A stretch of 64,000 nucleotides of DNA from Pegoplata infirma (taxonomy: Eukaryota; Arthropoda; Insecta; Diptera; Anthomyiidae): NCBI GenBank assembly GCA_963921195.1, contig OY992537.1, positions 78,580,426 through 78,644,425 of the forward strand, read 5' to 3'. The notes beneath the pieces were generated by a model. The model was not told the origin of the DNA. It did not search any database and was given only the letters and a program-made list of their open reading frames with translations. Below are positions 34,420-44,519 of this stretch, piece by piece; the stretch's first letter is position 1, and the number at the start of each line of letters is the position of its first letter. The position numbers were made by a program, and so were the translations under genes.

Positions 34420-36555
34420 CTAAGTTATTGCGATGGTGTAATTTGCATTAATATTATCTAAATCCTCTCTTTTGTTTACCACATATTTTGATTTTTGTTG
34501 AATCCTCAAACTTTCTAATGTGTAGCGTTTATTTTCATTTCTTTCTTTATCTAATATTCTCACATCGTCAGTATTAATTTTATGCTCCATCTCTGTACAA
34601 TGAATTGCAAGTGCAGTTGTAGTTCTACTCTTTTTTATATCAGCTTCGTGTTCAGCTAACCTCGTCCCTAAACTTCTCTTTGTTGTCCCGATGTAAAGCT
34701 TACCACACTCTTCGTCTTCCTTTCCTACACATTTAATTTCATACACCACATTGCTTTGGTTTGTTTTTTCTATTTTAGTTTTTGTTCTTGTAAACAGTGT
34801 GTTGATTGTTTTGTTTGCTTTGTGTGCTATTGAAACATTTTCGTTGTTTATAATTTCTTTTAGTTGTGAATTTTCTGTTAGTTTGGGTATAAACGGCAGG
34901 CTGTAAAATTGTTTAGTGTTACCAGATGTGTTATTTATGTTTGTTTCCCCAGTTTGTGTATTAGTTGCTTTTTCGATTAAATTATTAATAATGTTTGTTG
35001 GATAACTGTTTTGAATTAAAATATCTTTAACATTTCTTATATTTTTGTTTTTAAATGTATTGTGGCTTAATTGCATAACTTTTGTAATAAGGTTTGAAGC
35101 AGTATTTATTTTTTGTTTTATTGGTTGTGTAGAGTGATAGTTTATAATGCGTCCTGAGGCTATAGATTTTGCATACCAGTCAGTTATTAGTTTGTTGTTT
35201 TCTTTATAGATTTTCATGTCTAAGTATGGTAGGGACTTATTTTCCTCCTTTTCAATTGTAAATTTTATTTTATTATGGTAGCTGTTAAATGTTTTTAATA
35301 TTAATTCTTCATCTTCTCTTTTTATTATGGCGAATAAATCGTCCACATATTTAGTCAGTAGTTTGATTTTAACATTCTTATTTTCTAATTCCTTTGTCGT
35401 TTCTTCTAAAAGAGTATCCAATACAACGTCGGCGATGGTTGGAGACAATGGATTTCCCATTGGCATACCATATGTTTGGCTATAGAATATGTTGCCGTAT
35501 ATAAAATAATTGTTGTCGTTCAAACAAAATTTAAGTATGTTTAAAAATTGTGACCTGGGTATTTTAGTATGTAATTTTAAAGTGTTCCAATGTGTCATTA
35601 TATTATTAATAGCTAGATGTGTAGGTATATTTGTAAACAAAGATACCACGTCGAATGATACTAAAATCTCGTCTTCATCCAAAGATACACTATCCAATCG
35701 TCTTTTTAATTCTAATGAGTTCTTTATGTTGTATTTATCCAAAATAATGTTTTTCAAGATATCCCCAACGTATTTGGAAAGATTGTAGCATGGGACTTCT
35801 ACAGATGATGAAATTGGGCGTAGTGGCATGTTTTCTTTATGAATTTTGGGAAGTCCATACAATCGTGGTGCTGTTGCTGCATTAGAAGTCAGTTTAAATT
35901 TTTCAAATCTAGTTATATATTCTTCTTTGTATAATTCCATAATTATTTTATTATTTACTTTCTGTAATTTTTGTGTTGGGTCTACTCTAATAGTTTTGTA
36001 TGTGTTTTTATCCTCCAGTAATTTTTCCATCCCTTTGTTGTAATCATTTCTGTACATAATAACGGTCTTGTTACCCTTGTCCGATTTTGTGATGACAATT
36101 TCTTCCTTGTAACGTTTTAGAAATGTTTTAGTATTTTCATAAATACTGAGAATAAATTTATCCTTTTGATTATTTTTTATTGTTCTCTTATGAGTTAAAA
36201 TACGATTAGCGATTTTCGTTCTAACAATATCTTTTTCCCTATCTTCCGGTAATGTTTGGAACCATTGTTCAATATCAGCTATCAAATTAATAGTTGAGAA
36301 ATTCTTATTGTTTACTGGGAGTGCAAATTTTTGACCTAAGGAAAGAAGCCACTTACTTTCCTCTGTGAACTCTATATTTGTTTTATTCACAAACCACGAC
36401 GGGTTAAACCTAAGGTTAAATTTTTCTAATTGTTTTCTTTTCAAATTATTAATCTTGGACGAATGTGTCTGTTTGTCTAATGATATAATGCTCTTATATC
36501 GAGTTGTTTGCCTTTTCATAAAGTTGTCGAATTCTTCACGGTTCAGGGTTGACAT
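34420..36555 (-). CDS. Penelope-like reverse transcriptase with GIY-YIG endonuclease
   Basis: A 711-residue intact frame. RT landmarks in order: TLPEDR at 101-106 in the N-terminal region; SDKGNKTV at 158-165; LYGLPKIHK at 232-240; SFDVVSLFTNIP at 300-311, with the first catalytic Asp at 302; GMPMGNPLSPTIAD at 363-376; and YVDDLFAI at 403-410, with the catalytic pair at 405-406. The C-terminal third holds a GIY-YIG nuclease: VYEIKC at 604-609, LYIGTTKRSLGTRLAEH at 620-636 and the conserved Glu in YTLESLRI at 681. Cys609, Cys617, His652 and nearby residues could form the zinc-binding cluster typical of Penelope. Family role: target-primed reverse transcription with nicking by the GIY-YIG domain. 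All catalytic residues seen are intact. The frame stays open upstream of this Met to about 36760, so the true start may be further 5' or reached by frameshifting. Confidence 0.95.
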   Translation of the reverse strand: MSTLNREEFDNFMKRQTTRYKSIISLDKQTHSSKINNLKRKQLEKFNLRFNPSWFVNKTNIEFTEESKWLLSLGQKFALPVNNKNFSTINLIADIEQWFQTLPEDREKDIVRTKIANRILTHKRTIKNNQKDKFILSIYENTKTFLKRYKEEIVITKSDKGNKTVIMYRNDYNKGMEKLLEDKNTYKTIRVDPTQKLQKVNNKIIMELYKEEYITRFEKFKLTSNAATAPRLYGLPKIHKENMPLRPISSSVEVPCYNLSKYVGDILKNIILDKYNIKNSLELKRRLDSVSLDEDEILVSFDVVSLFTNIPTHLAINNIMTHWNTLKLHTKIPRSQFLNILKFCLNDNNYFIYGNIFYSQTYGMPMGNPLSPTIADVVLDTLLEETTKELENKNVKIKLLTKYVDDLFAIIKREDEELILKTFNSYHNKIKFTIEKEENKSLPYLDMKIYKENNKLITDWYAKSIASGRIINYHSTQPIKQKINTASNLITKVMQLSHNTFKNKNIRNVKDILIQNSYPTNIINNLIEKATNTQTGETNINNTSGNTKQFYSLPFIPKLTENSQLKEIINNENVSIAHKANKTINTLFTRTKTKIEKTNQSNVVYEIKCVGKEDEECGKLYIGTTKRSLGTRLAEHEADIKKSRTTTALAIHCTEMEHKINTDDVRILDKERNENKRYTLESLRIQQKSKYVVNKREDLDNINANYTIAIT

Positions 36556-36661
36556 AATTATTCGCTTATTAGTACTTATTTCCCTTTTTATATCCTTGAG
36601 GGTAATGTTAGTTTCCTTTATTTCTAAATTTAGAATTTTGCTGTGAAATTTGTGTTCAATC

Positions 36662-36901
36662 TTACTTAAGTCCTGTGATATTTTCTTCGAGGTAAATAAC
36701 TGTCTTGTGTTTCTTGTGGTGTTTTCTAAGTGAGTAGGCGTTAAGCCATTTTTTACAAGTTAGTAAATATTTTAGTTTTTCTGATTGTTTTGCCAGCTTT
36801 TTCGTTATCCTGCAATATTTCTTTAGTAATAAACAGGTATCATTGTTATATTTAAGTTTAATATGTGTAAAAAAGTTCATTTTGTTGTTAGATTTAAACA
36901 A
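36662..36901 (-). CDS. Penelope upstream ORF (N-terminal region), different frame
   Basis: A 79-codon frame ending VIYLEENITGLK. It is Lys-rich with a possible coiled character. It overlaps by about 100 bp the open (Met-less) upstream extension of the main frame. In Penelope elements the region before the RT is poorly conserved. This may be the normal N-terminus separated by a frameshift mutation, or a separate short ORF. A second Met lies seven residues in. Confidence 0.5.
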   Translation of the reverse strand: MFKSNNKMNFFTHIKLKYNNDTCLLLKKYCRITKKLAKQSEKLKYLLTCKKWLNAYSLRKHHKKHKTVIYLEENITGLK

Positions 36902-36932
36902 TTCTTAATTCGGCGGGCCCTCCGATTATTAA

Positions 36933-37078
36933 TTTCTTCTAAGTATTTCGACCTTTTTCTAAATTATATTTTGTGTTTTTAGAAATTTTTCTAAATTAGG
37001 CTTTCAAGGTCACTGTTATTTTAAAAAAGTAAATAAAAGACTATTAATTTCATTTTCAAACTCCGACGTTTCGCTGGG
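36933..37078 (-). repeat. Penelope terminal repeat (5' copy)
   Basis: 146 bp, ending on the plus strand with CCGACGTTTCGCTGGG directly against the A-rich minisatellite. It lacks the outer half of the hammerhead core, so the element is 5'-truncated relative to a full terminal unit. Confidence 0.95.
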
Positions 37079-37318
37079 AAAAAAAAAATATTGATGAAAA
37101 AAAAAAAAAAAAAAATTTGATGAAAAAAAAAAATATTGATGAAAAAAAAAAATATTGATGAAAAAAAAAAAAATTGATAAAAAAAAAATATTGATGAAAA
37201 AAAAAAAAAATATTGAAGAAAAGAAAAATATTGATGATAAAAAAAAAATATTGATGAAAAAAAAAAAAAATTTTGATGAAAAAAAAAATATTGATGAAAA
37301 AAAAAAATATTAATGAAA
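37079..37318 (+). repeat. A-rich minisatellite (ATTGATGAAAAAAAA), right part
   Basis: Continuation of the array interrupted by the Penelope element, with the same unit and orientation as 33625-33960. Confidence 0.9.
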
Positions 37319-37336
37319 ATAATTATGTTACGTTTT

Positions 37337-37380
37337 ATTCACCAGCTGGTGAATATTTTTGTTATTCACCACGAGGTGAA
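37337..37380. repeat. Twin palindromes on a TTCACC...GGTGAA frame
   Basis: ATTCACCAGCTGGTGAAT (37337-37354) is a perfect 18-bp palindrome. TTCACCACGAGGTGAA (37365-37380) repeats the same arms with another centre. Confidence 0.8.
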
Positions 37381-37459
37381 TTATTATCCAAGTTACAAAC
37401 CCAAGTTAGTAAAATTTTTGGTTTTAAGAAAACGAAAACAGTAATTCCAATTTTCTTTT

Positions 37460-37645
37460 TTGTTAGTCGTTAGCTTATATAGTCAAACTGAGGTGGCGTC
37501 CTGCAACTTTTTTAAAATTAGACCCCAGCCTAAAAACATTATCATGTTAAAAATCCCTTCAATTTTTTTTTGCGTGTTGGAGGGTATAAATTATTCGACA
37601 CAGACGAATTTAACACTTTTACTTGTTTTTTCCTACAGAATATTT
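37460..37645 (+). mobile_element. Mini-me-like element, right end
   Basis: GTGTTGGAGGGTATAAATTA, CGACACAGACGAATTTAAC and ACTTTTACTTGTTTTT match the end of the element at 53690-53775 (GACACAGCCGAATTTAACAG, TTACTTGTTTTTCC). Confidence 0.6.
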
Positions 37646-37810
37646 CTCAGATTATGAGACCTTTTTGCGGCAGAAAAACTGCTATACTTCGAGATATTTT
37701 TGATATAGATAATTTATTATACTGTGACATGGTTTTCCTATAAAAAAATTTAAGGATTCTGAGAACTTTTTCCTGAAGAATTTTTATTTGAACAACTTTT
37801 TTCTCTACAA
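37640..37810 (-). repeat. Degenerate 35-bp satellite trace
   Basis: Reverse-orientation units (TTTCTCAGATTATGAGACCT, GGATTCTGAGAACTTTTTCC). Confidence 0.55.
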
Positions 37811-37849
37811 AAATTTTATACAAAAACTTTTTTTTAAATTTATTTATCA

Positions 37850-38825
37850 AATAAAGTGTTTTGAAATAACTTTTTTACATTGAGGAAATTAATTCTTTTA
37901 CATGTTTTAAATTTAAAAAAAAAATTCTATCTGCAAAAAAATTTATATTTGTTTTTAATAAAATTTTTATCATAAGGTTCTTGTCTTAAGTCTTTTGTTT
38001 TTAACTACCAACAAAGCTGCCTCATTCTTATAGTTGTTTTCTTAAAGACTAACTAATTGTGTATAAAAAAACTTCTTAATTATTTTGAGGGAAATTAAAA
38101 AAAAAAATACTTGTTAAAAAATCTACAAGAGTTTTTTTAATTTTTTATGTAATCCAATCAATGCTATTTTATTTTTCACAACTGTGTTTACATAGCAATA
38201 TTTTTAAGATTTATCAAAATTTATATTTATAAAAATTTGTTTCTCTGTTTACATTGCTAAATACACTGGCACGATTATTAGTCATTGATAGTTTTTGGTT
38301 ACAAAAAAAAAAAATTATATTGCTTGCAATTTTTTTATATGTCATTTTATTGTATTTTGTTTGTCGTAAATATTTTAAACAGAGCCCTTACTTAAATTAT
38401 AAATTTTTTTTGGTTTGTCATTTTGTTAAGTCTTTACACTAAAAACGACTTCAGTGTTTGTTTTGCATGTTAACAAATTTGTAAAGCCTTTTGTAAGGGT
38501 TTAACAATATTTTTTTTTTGTTTTATTAGTTTTCATTATATTTTGTTTTCTAGGAATTGTTTAGTTTAAAATAATCGCAAAGCCAATTGCTTTATTTGCA
38601 GTCTTTTTTATTTAAATCACTAAACAAAAAAATTTGTTAGTACGATTTTATATTACAATTGCAGTTTAAATGTTATTGTTAAATTTGTCAATGTTTTTGG
38701 GTTATCTATCTACTTTCAAAAAAAATCTTTAATAAACTGTAATAAATGTCACAGTTGTCATTTTGAAAAAAATTTGCAATTAATAAAAATATATTTTTTT
38801 TATTATTTATTTGGTTTTAGTGTAT
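37850..38825. other. Unique-looking AT-rich island
   Basis: No recognised transposon or gene. It contains CTTAAG motif copy c (37971). The 62-codon frame at 38254-38442 has a hydrophobic stretch but no start context or homology that can be recognised. Confidence 0.4.
37971..38002 (+). other. Dispersed CTTAAG motif, copy c
   Basis: CATAAGGTTCTTGTCTTAAG followed by TCTTTTGTTTTT. It shares the CATAAGGTT lead-in with copy d. Confidence 0.6.
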
Positions 38826-38830
38826 ATAAT

Positions 38831-39049
38831 GTGCTCGATTCTGGAATACGATTTCACCATTCACCTAATTTTTAAAAAATTGATATTCTTTCGAGTTTTA
38901 AGATTTTAAAATTTGTTCTTGTAATTATTAAAGATATTAACTAGATCTTCAATTGTTACAAGAAAAAAAATTTAAATCTTAAAATTCGAAAGAATATCAA
39001 ATTTTTAAAAATTAGGTGAATGGTGAAGTCGTATTCGAGAATCGAGCAC
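38831..39049. mobile_element. 219-bp hairpin MITE with GTGCTCGAT ends
   Basis: GTGCTCGATTCTGGAATACG at the left is mirrored by CGTATTCGAGAATCGAGCAC at the right. The arms continue through TTCACCATTCACCTAATTTT and GATATTCTTTCGA. The centre lies near 38945. AAT may flank both sides. Confidence 0.8.
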
Positions 39050-39054
39050 AATAA

Positions 39055-40000
39055 CTTTTTTTCTCTTGTTAAAAAAAATTTTCTTCTGTTGTTGAAAAAA
39101 AAAATGTTAGTAATTTAAACACGCACAATTTTTTAACAAATGACAACATAAATTAACACCTTTTACGTGCTTTTAGCGGCAAACTACAAATAATGATTAA
39201 TTTTTTTTAAATTTGCAACGTTTGAGAGATATTTTTAAAGGTATATGCTTATGATATTTTGGCATTTTACATCTTTAAATCAGGACATGCGTTTTGATTA
39301 ATCATTTTTATTAAGGAATGTGGTCTTTGATAATGAAAACTAGTATTAAAAAAAATCGTTAACATTATTTATAAACGCATTATCGCATGTTTCAAATTTA
39401 ATTATCGAAATAAGGTCCAATCGGTAAATGTTTATACTTTTCCGAAAAACAGTACTGTAGTGTAAAATATGGTATGTCTTGGCCGGCTACACTAGTTTAC
39501 AGAGATTTTAAGCCACAAAAGGTTGCATATTATCCTTGTAAAATTCTGTTTTAATTTTTAAATTAATAAAAAAAAAAAAAATCTTTGTAAAATCTTACGC
39601 TGAATCCAAAAATCTACTCCAAAGTTTCAAAACTAGAACAATTTTCGAGATATCGACGACGTTTTGAAATTTTCGTCATTTTAATAAAGTGGTTTTACTT
39701 AAACATATCTACAGAACATATGGATGGATTGCATTGTTTTTGATTTTAAAATAAAGGTAATTTAATGATCTATCAACCCTACATACAACATTTTTAAATC
39801 AGAGTATAGCCTTAGAAGCTTTAATTTTACCAAAATTTCCCAAAAAAAAAAATAATTAAAATTACATTGTAAATTTTACAAAGAAAAAAAATTTAAATTC
39901 ATTTTAATTAAGATGGTTTTGAAAAAAAATCCGTTGAAATTTGTACAAGTTATATGCATTTGCGTAAAAATGCAAAAATTCAGGCTTTATACATTTTTAG
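39055..40000. other. No clear feature
   Basis: AT-rich DNA. A passage near 39590-39660 (CTGAATCCAAAAATCTACTC, TTTTCGAGATATCGACGACG) resembles one near 31860-31920 and may be an old repeat. No gene recognised. Confidence 0.3.
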
Positions 40001-40004
40001 TTTA

Positions 40005-40340
40005 TTGAAAAAGTCTAAGATTCTGAAAAATTTTCTCAACATTTTTTCTATAGAAATATGTTCAGGCTCTGAAACATTTTTTTATAAAAAAATTCAGATT
40101 ATAAGACATTTTTCCTATAGTAGAAGTATCAGATTCCGAGACATTTTTCCTTTAGAAAAAGTTTCAGATTTCGAAATTTTTTTCAAAAAGTGAAAATCTT
40201 AGATTCTGAGATATTTTTTCTTTTGCAAAAGTCTCAGATTTTGAGACCTTTTTCCAATAGTATAAGATTCTTAGTAGTTTTTTTGCAGGAAAGTCTCAGA
40301 TTCAGATAATTTTTTTTTATAGAAAAAGTTCGAAAAGCTG
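40005..40340 (-). repeat. Degenerate 35-bp satellite block
   Basis: Reverse-orientation units such as GAAAAAGTCTAAGATTCTGA and AAGTCTCAGATTTTGAGACC. Confidence 0.7.
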
Positions 40341-40499
40341 GTAAAATTACAAACAAACTCATAATAAGAGTATCAAAATATTGGAAATTAATAAAGAACA
40401 ATTTTTATTAAAGAACAATCCAGGCCTCGAGTTTAAATATTTTATTTTTATAATTAAATTGGAAATTTCGAATAAAAAACAACTTTAACAAACTCATAA

Positions 40500-40640
40500 T
40501 TTTTATTTGGAATTTTCGCCTTGTAAATTTATTACGTCAAAAAATTTACAATTTTTTGGTAAACAGCTTGTAAAATTACAAAATTTTTGGTAAAAAGCTT
40601 GAAAAATTGCTACGAATTCTCGTCAAATAGGAGGTAACAA
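40500..40640. mobile_element. Fragment of the TTGTAAATTTACAA repeat family
   Basis: AATTTTTGGTAAAAAGCTTG and TCGTCAAATAGGAGGTAACA match 59380-59520. A third relative is at 46770-46990. Confidence 0.6.
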
Positions 40641-40649
40641 AAAATAAAA

Positions 40650-41730
40650 ATAAGAAGCTTTCCTTGTCACTTCACATAGTTCTTTTTTGAACAAAAAATC
40701 TGTAAAATGACTTTCAATTTAGAATTACAAATTTTTAGCAGATTTTTCTACTGAACTGAATATTTTAGCAGAATTCTCTGCCATTCAATTTCTGAAGAAA
40801 ACCGAAATTTTACAGAACAGTTACTGATCTTGTTTGCTAAGTTTTAAAAAGTTTTTGTGCAGATTTTCAGCTGATTATTTTGCTAATTTAACAGATATTT
40901 TTTGTTATTTTTTTAAGTATTTTTTAAATGTCGGCCTCGCAAAAATGAAAATCAAATGTCACTATCTTAAAATTAAAGTGGACGAATATAAATAGCTCCC
41001 GCTTAAATGCGTCACTAAATATGTTACACAAATATAATTTTGTCGGCTTGCCAGTTTGTTGCTGCTTTTAAAGAAGTGCAGGTCTTTAGTTTATGCACGC
41101 AAACGCAAACATACAAAATTCAAAACCACCCTTGGAATGACAAGTTTAATTTTTTTTTTATTATAAGTGTGTATTTACGTTTGTTTTCATTTGCTTCATG
41201 GGTGTGTGCTTGTTAAGACATGTCTGTCGATTTTTGTAGTTTTTAAATTTGTTTTGTTATTTTGTTTCTAAGTGTGAGTGTTGTGTTATTTTTGGGTTCT
41301 ATTCTTTCATGTGTGCCTGTCACGACATGCCGCTTGTTTTTGTTCGTTCACTTTAAGAATTTTATAAAGTTTTTAAATATACCAACTTAAATATATTTTT
41401 CCAATTTAAAAAAAAAATGTTTTTGAAAAAATATATTTTTACAGAAAACATATTATTTAGCTCAAACTAAGTATAATTTAAAATTTTTCTGCTTAAATCA
41501 ACAATTTTCTCCGCCGAAATTCAGCATTTTTTTCTGCTTAAGTCAGCAGATTTTTCTGCTGAAATTAGCAGATTTTTCTGCTGTCTTGACAGATTTATCT
41601 GCTAATTTAACCCAGGTTATCACTACAGAAATTTAGCAAACCGCGTCTGCTAAAATCAGCAGATTTCTCATATGGCTCAAAATGGGTGTATTTTCAGCAG
41701 ATTTTTTTTGCTGATTGGACAGAGTTTTTA
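40650..41730. mobile_element. CAGCAGATTTTTCTGCTG repeat element, copy 2, with unrelated middle
   Basis: The left part (40680-40920) and right part (41440-41730) match the 7515-8430 copy in order. The middle (about 40926-41400) is GC-richer and unique-looking, perhaps an insertion or host DNA between two fragments. No coding evidence. Confidence 0.5.
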
Positions 41731-41739
41731 TTTTGAGTG

Positions 41740-43150
41740 TAGAAAAATTATCCGATTTTTTCTATAGAAAATTCACATTCCTATGGAAAAATTCTAAGAT
41801 ATTTCCTATAGAAAAATTTTTAGATCTTTCCTACACTCAAAAAAATACGTTAGTAGATTTACTAATTTTTTTTTGCTAATGCTAGTTAGCTAACTTTTAG
41901 CAAATTTTTAGTTGAGATTAGCATGTTAGCAAAAAATTCTTGTAAACTTCATTTAGCACATTAGCAATTTTAAACAAACGTTGAACTAATTTCTTTTGCT
42001 AAGATTTGAAATTGAGTTGACAACATTTTTACAAGATTTTTTGCTAACATTAGCAAAAATAAATGGTAAATTTTTTTTTATTTTCAGAAAACTTAAAATG
42101 GCTCTATCTCGGAAACTAAGCCAGATAGAGCAAAATGGAGGGCATTTTTGGTTCTTAGAATCTCCATACTTTCGCGGGTCCTCTTCACATGTGTGGACCC
42201 TAATGGGCCCTAACTTTGGATCCAAAAAAGTTAGCATTCCCGAAAATTTTAAAATGCTCATATCTCGGTAAATATTGCCGACACAACAAAAAGTCCAAAA
42301 GCATTTTTGTAGCCCTCAATACGTAGAACAAGACCGCAAAATAGTCAATAGCTCTCCGAGTAATATTTTTTAAGTTATAGAGTTTTTTAATTCTCAAGAC
42401 CCCAGTGGTCCCCTATAATCACGTATCTCAAAAACTAAGCAAGGTAGAGCGAAACGGACACAAATTTTGGATCAAAATCTATGACGATTTTTAAGGAACC
42501 CAACTAGGTCTAGGCCCATCGGGGTCTGGACCTATCGGGTCCAAACCCAATGGGGTCCTCAAGTGTGTCAAAAAAAAATTTTTTTTGTTAACTAATTATT
42601 GGCAAAACATTTTTGCTAACTTTAGCAAAAAAATTGTGGGTTCAAAATCAGCAAATTTTCTTGTAGGTTTACAAGCTTTTTTTGCTAACTTTACAGTTTT
42701 TTTTTTTTTTTGAGTGTATGAAAAAGAGTGTACTTTTCTGAAAAATTTTTCATATTCTGAGTATTTTTTTTTATTCTATAGAAAATGTCTCAGATTCTAT
42801 TACATGCTTTTTATAGAAAAAATTTCAAATTTTTCCTGAAGAAAATTGTCAGACTTTTCTATACTAAAATTCTTAGATTTTTTCTATAGAAAAATTTTTA
42901 GCTCTATAGAAAAATTCTCAGAGTTTTCCTATGGAAAAATTGTTAACCCCATCTTCTGAGATTTTCTTAAAGACAAATTTGATACTTCCTATAAAAAAAA
43001 TCCTTTCGAAAAATTTGTATTTCTTTCCTCTCATTTTCCGAAAGAAAAATTCTCAGATTTTTTCAATGGGAAACAATTAAGATTCCAATACTTTTTCGTA
43101 TAGAAAAATTTTAAGAACCCGATACATTTTTTCTATAAATTATTTTATTT
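41740..43150 (-). repeat. Degenerate 35-bp satellite block, interrupted by a MITE
   Basis: Reverse-orientation satellite words (CTATAGAAAAATTCTCAG, TCTCAGATTCTATTACA) at 41740-41830 and 42750-43140, on both sides of the element at 41834-42716. Confidence 0.65.
41834..42716. mobile_element. TA-flanked element with CACTCAAAAAAA ends
   Basis: CACTCAAAAAAATACGTTAG at the left and TTTTTTTTTTTGAGTG at the right, flanked by TA (41832-41833 and 42717-42718). Subterminal words TTAGCAAA/TTTGCTAA recur many times. The interior has a GC-richer part (42120-42560). Two overlapping 91-codon frames on opposite strands (41986-42271) show no recognised domain. Tc1/mariner-like target use, non-autonomous. Confidence 0.65.
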
Positions 43151-43154
43151 ATTT

Positions 43155-43290
43155 TTTCGATCTTTAACAGCCCCCCTCCCCTCCCCTCCCCTTTCCTATC
43201 CTTTTATTATTTTCTTTTTTCCTCTCGAATTCGTTTTAGGAGGAAAATGTGTATCCGGCCCCGCCTCTATCGTTATAGTGGAGGGTATAA
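43155..43290 (-). mobile_element. Mini-me-like element end with C-rich tract
   Basis: Ends with ATAGTGGAGGGTATAAAAA, as in the family B elements. It starts with CGATCTTTAACAGCCCCCC. It looks like a truncated terminal fragment. Confidence 0.5.
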
Positions 43291-43475
43291 AAAGAACCTT
43301 CGGAATTTGGATGTTTATTTGTTAAACAGTTTTAAACATCATATTTTTGAAATTATTTTATCTCCTGAAAAAATGTTTCTAGAATTTTAAAATGTGTGTA
43401 GTATTGACAATATTTTTACGAGATCGAAACAAGTGTCGGCTAAGTTTTGCAAATATGGCAATCAAATTTTCCCTT

Positions 43476-43597
43476 GAAAAATTATTCTATGAGACTATCA
43501 TGTTTTTAATAAGTAAAGAAAAATCATTTCGAGCTTGAAAATTATTCTATGATATTATCATGTTTTTAATAAGTAAAGAAAAATGACCTCGAGCAGC
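43476..43597 (+). repeat. 60-bp tandem duplication
   Basis: ATTATTCTATGAGACTATCA at 43481 recurs at 43541 (ATTATTCTATGATATTATCA), followed in both by TGTTTTTAATAAGTAAAGAA. Confidence 0.85.
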
Positions 43598-43712
43598 ATA
43601 ATGACCTTTTAATTCTGTTATTGATGGGCTTCTAAAAAGTAAAACAAATTATATTCTAAAACCCTTTAAAAGTGTATAATTAATTTTCACAGTGTATTTT
43701 TTTTTTCTACAC

Positions 43713-43915
43713 TGAGAAATCAGATACGTCAATAGAATTGTTTTGTCACAGCAACAAAGTGTTTGCTTCAATAAATATTCAATAGTTCAACAGAAATTCT
43801 GTTGATTTAACCAAATCAATGTTATTACAACTTCAAAACTCAGTTAATATAACCCAAAAATTTCTTTGGCAACAAATTGGTTTTCCAGCATGATCTTTTT
43901 TCTCTGTGTACATTT
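43713..43915. mobile_element. MITE-like block related to 32113-32352
   Basis: Starts ACTGAGAAATCAGA and ends TCTTTTTTCTCTGTGTA. The interior has CAACAGAAATTCTGTTG and similar palindromic words. Confidence 0.45.
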
Positions 43916-43919
43916 ACCT

Positions 43920-44515
43920 TTAAAACTTTTATAAAGGACTGAAGATCATTCTGTGTGTGTGTGTTTTATATTCTTATTTCTACTACTTAATACAACGGCA
44001 ACAACCACATACGGTTTGAGTGTGCTTAAACTTATATATGAAAAATTATGACGACAACAATTTGTTTCAAGGACACACGACACTTGAAACCATCCAACAC
44101 AGAATAAACAAACGAACAAAAAAATAAAATAAAAACAAACAACAACAAAACACCAAAGCAATAAAAAAGAATGCATTAAACTAACAACAGAGTATAAAGC
44201 AAGAGTGTATGAGTACGCCATGTTTGCATTTCATAGTTGTACATTTTTACACTTTTATTGTTGGGATTTCTTACTTTTTTTTGTATTTTAGTATTTTTAT
44301 TGTTGTTGTCATTTCTGTGTCTGTCTTATAATGTTGTTGCTAAAAAAAAAATAAAGGCAAAAACCAAAAAGGTTTTGGCATCAGCATAAAAGTGCTAAAG
44401 TTAAAGAAAACACATAACACTTGTTTAGACTGCTTTTCTTCTTATTATTATTTTCGAATTCACAGAGAGAAAGATATTTGAAACGGAAAATATTACTGAT
44501 GCCAACTTTGAATTT
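43920..44515. other. Unique-looking DNA
   Basis: It contains a GTGTGTGTGTG microsatellite (about 43952-43963) and AACAACAACAAAAC words. The minus-strand 91-codon frame (43946-44221) has a Leu/Val/Phe-rich hydrophobic segment but no support as a gene. Confidence 0.35.
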
Positions 44516-44519
44516 AAAG

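Larger units (their letters stand above)
33961..37078 (-). mobile_element. Penelope-like retroelement, complete or nearly so
   Basis: About 3.1 kb on the minus strand. It runs from a 146-bp direct repeat (36933-37078), through a small ORF and a long RT/GIY-YIG ORF, to a 3' untranslated region with a hammerhead-type core and a second copy of the 146-bp repeat (33961-34106). Direct terminal repeats, a fused RT and GIY-YIG nuclease, and hammerhead ribozymes are features of the Penelope class. The A-rich minisatellite flanks both ends, so any target duplication is masked. One mismatch between terminal repeats and an intact main ORF suggest a recent insertion. Confidence 0.93.

Noticed and set aside
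35510..36646. Plus-strand frames opposite the Penelope ORF
   Set aside because: They are antisense shadows of the real coding frame.
33961..37078. LTR retrotransposon
   Set aside because: The direct repeats are short and enclose a Penelope-type RT with GIY-YIG; there are no gag, protease or integrase motifs.
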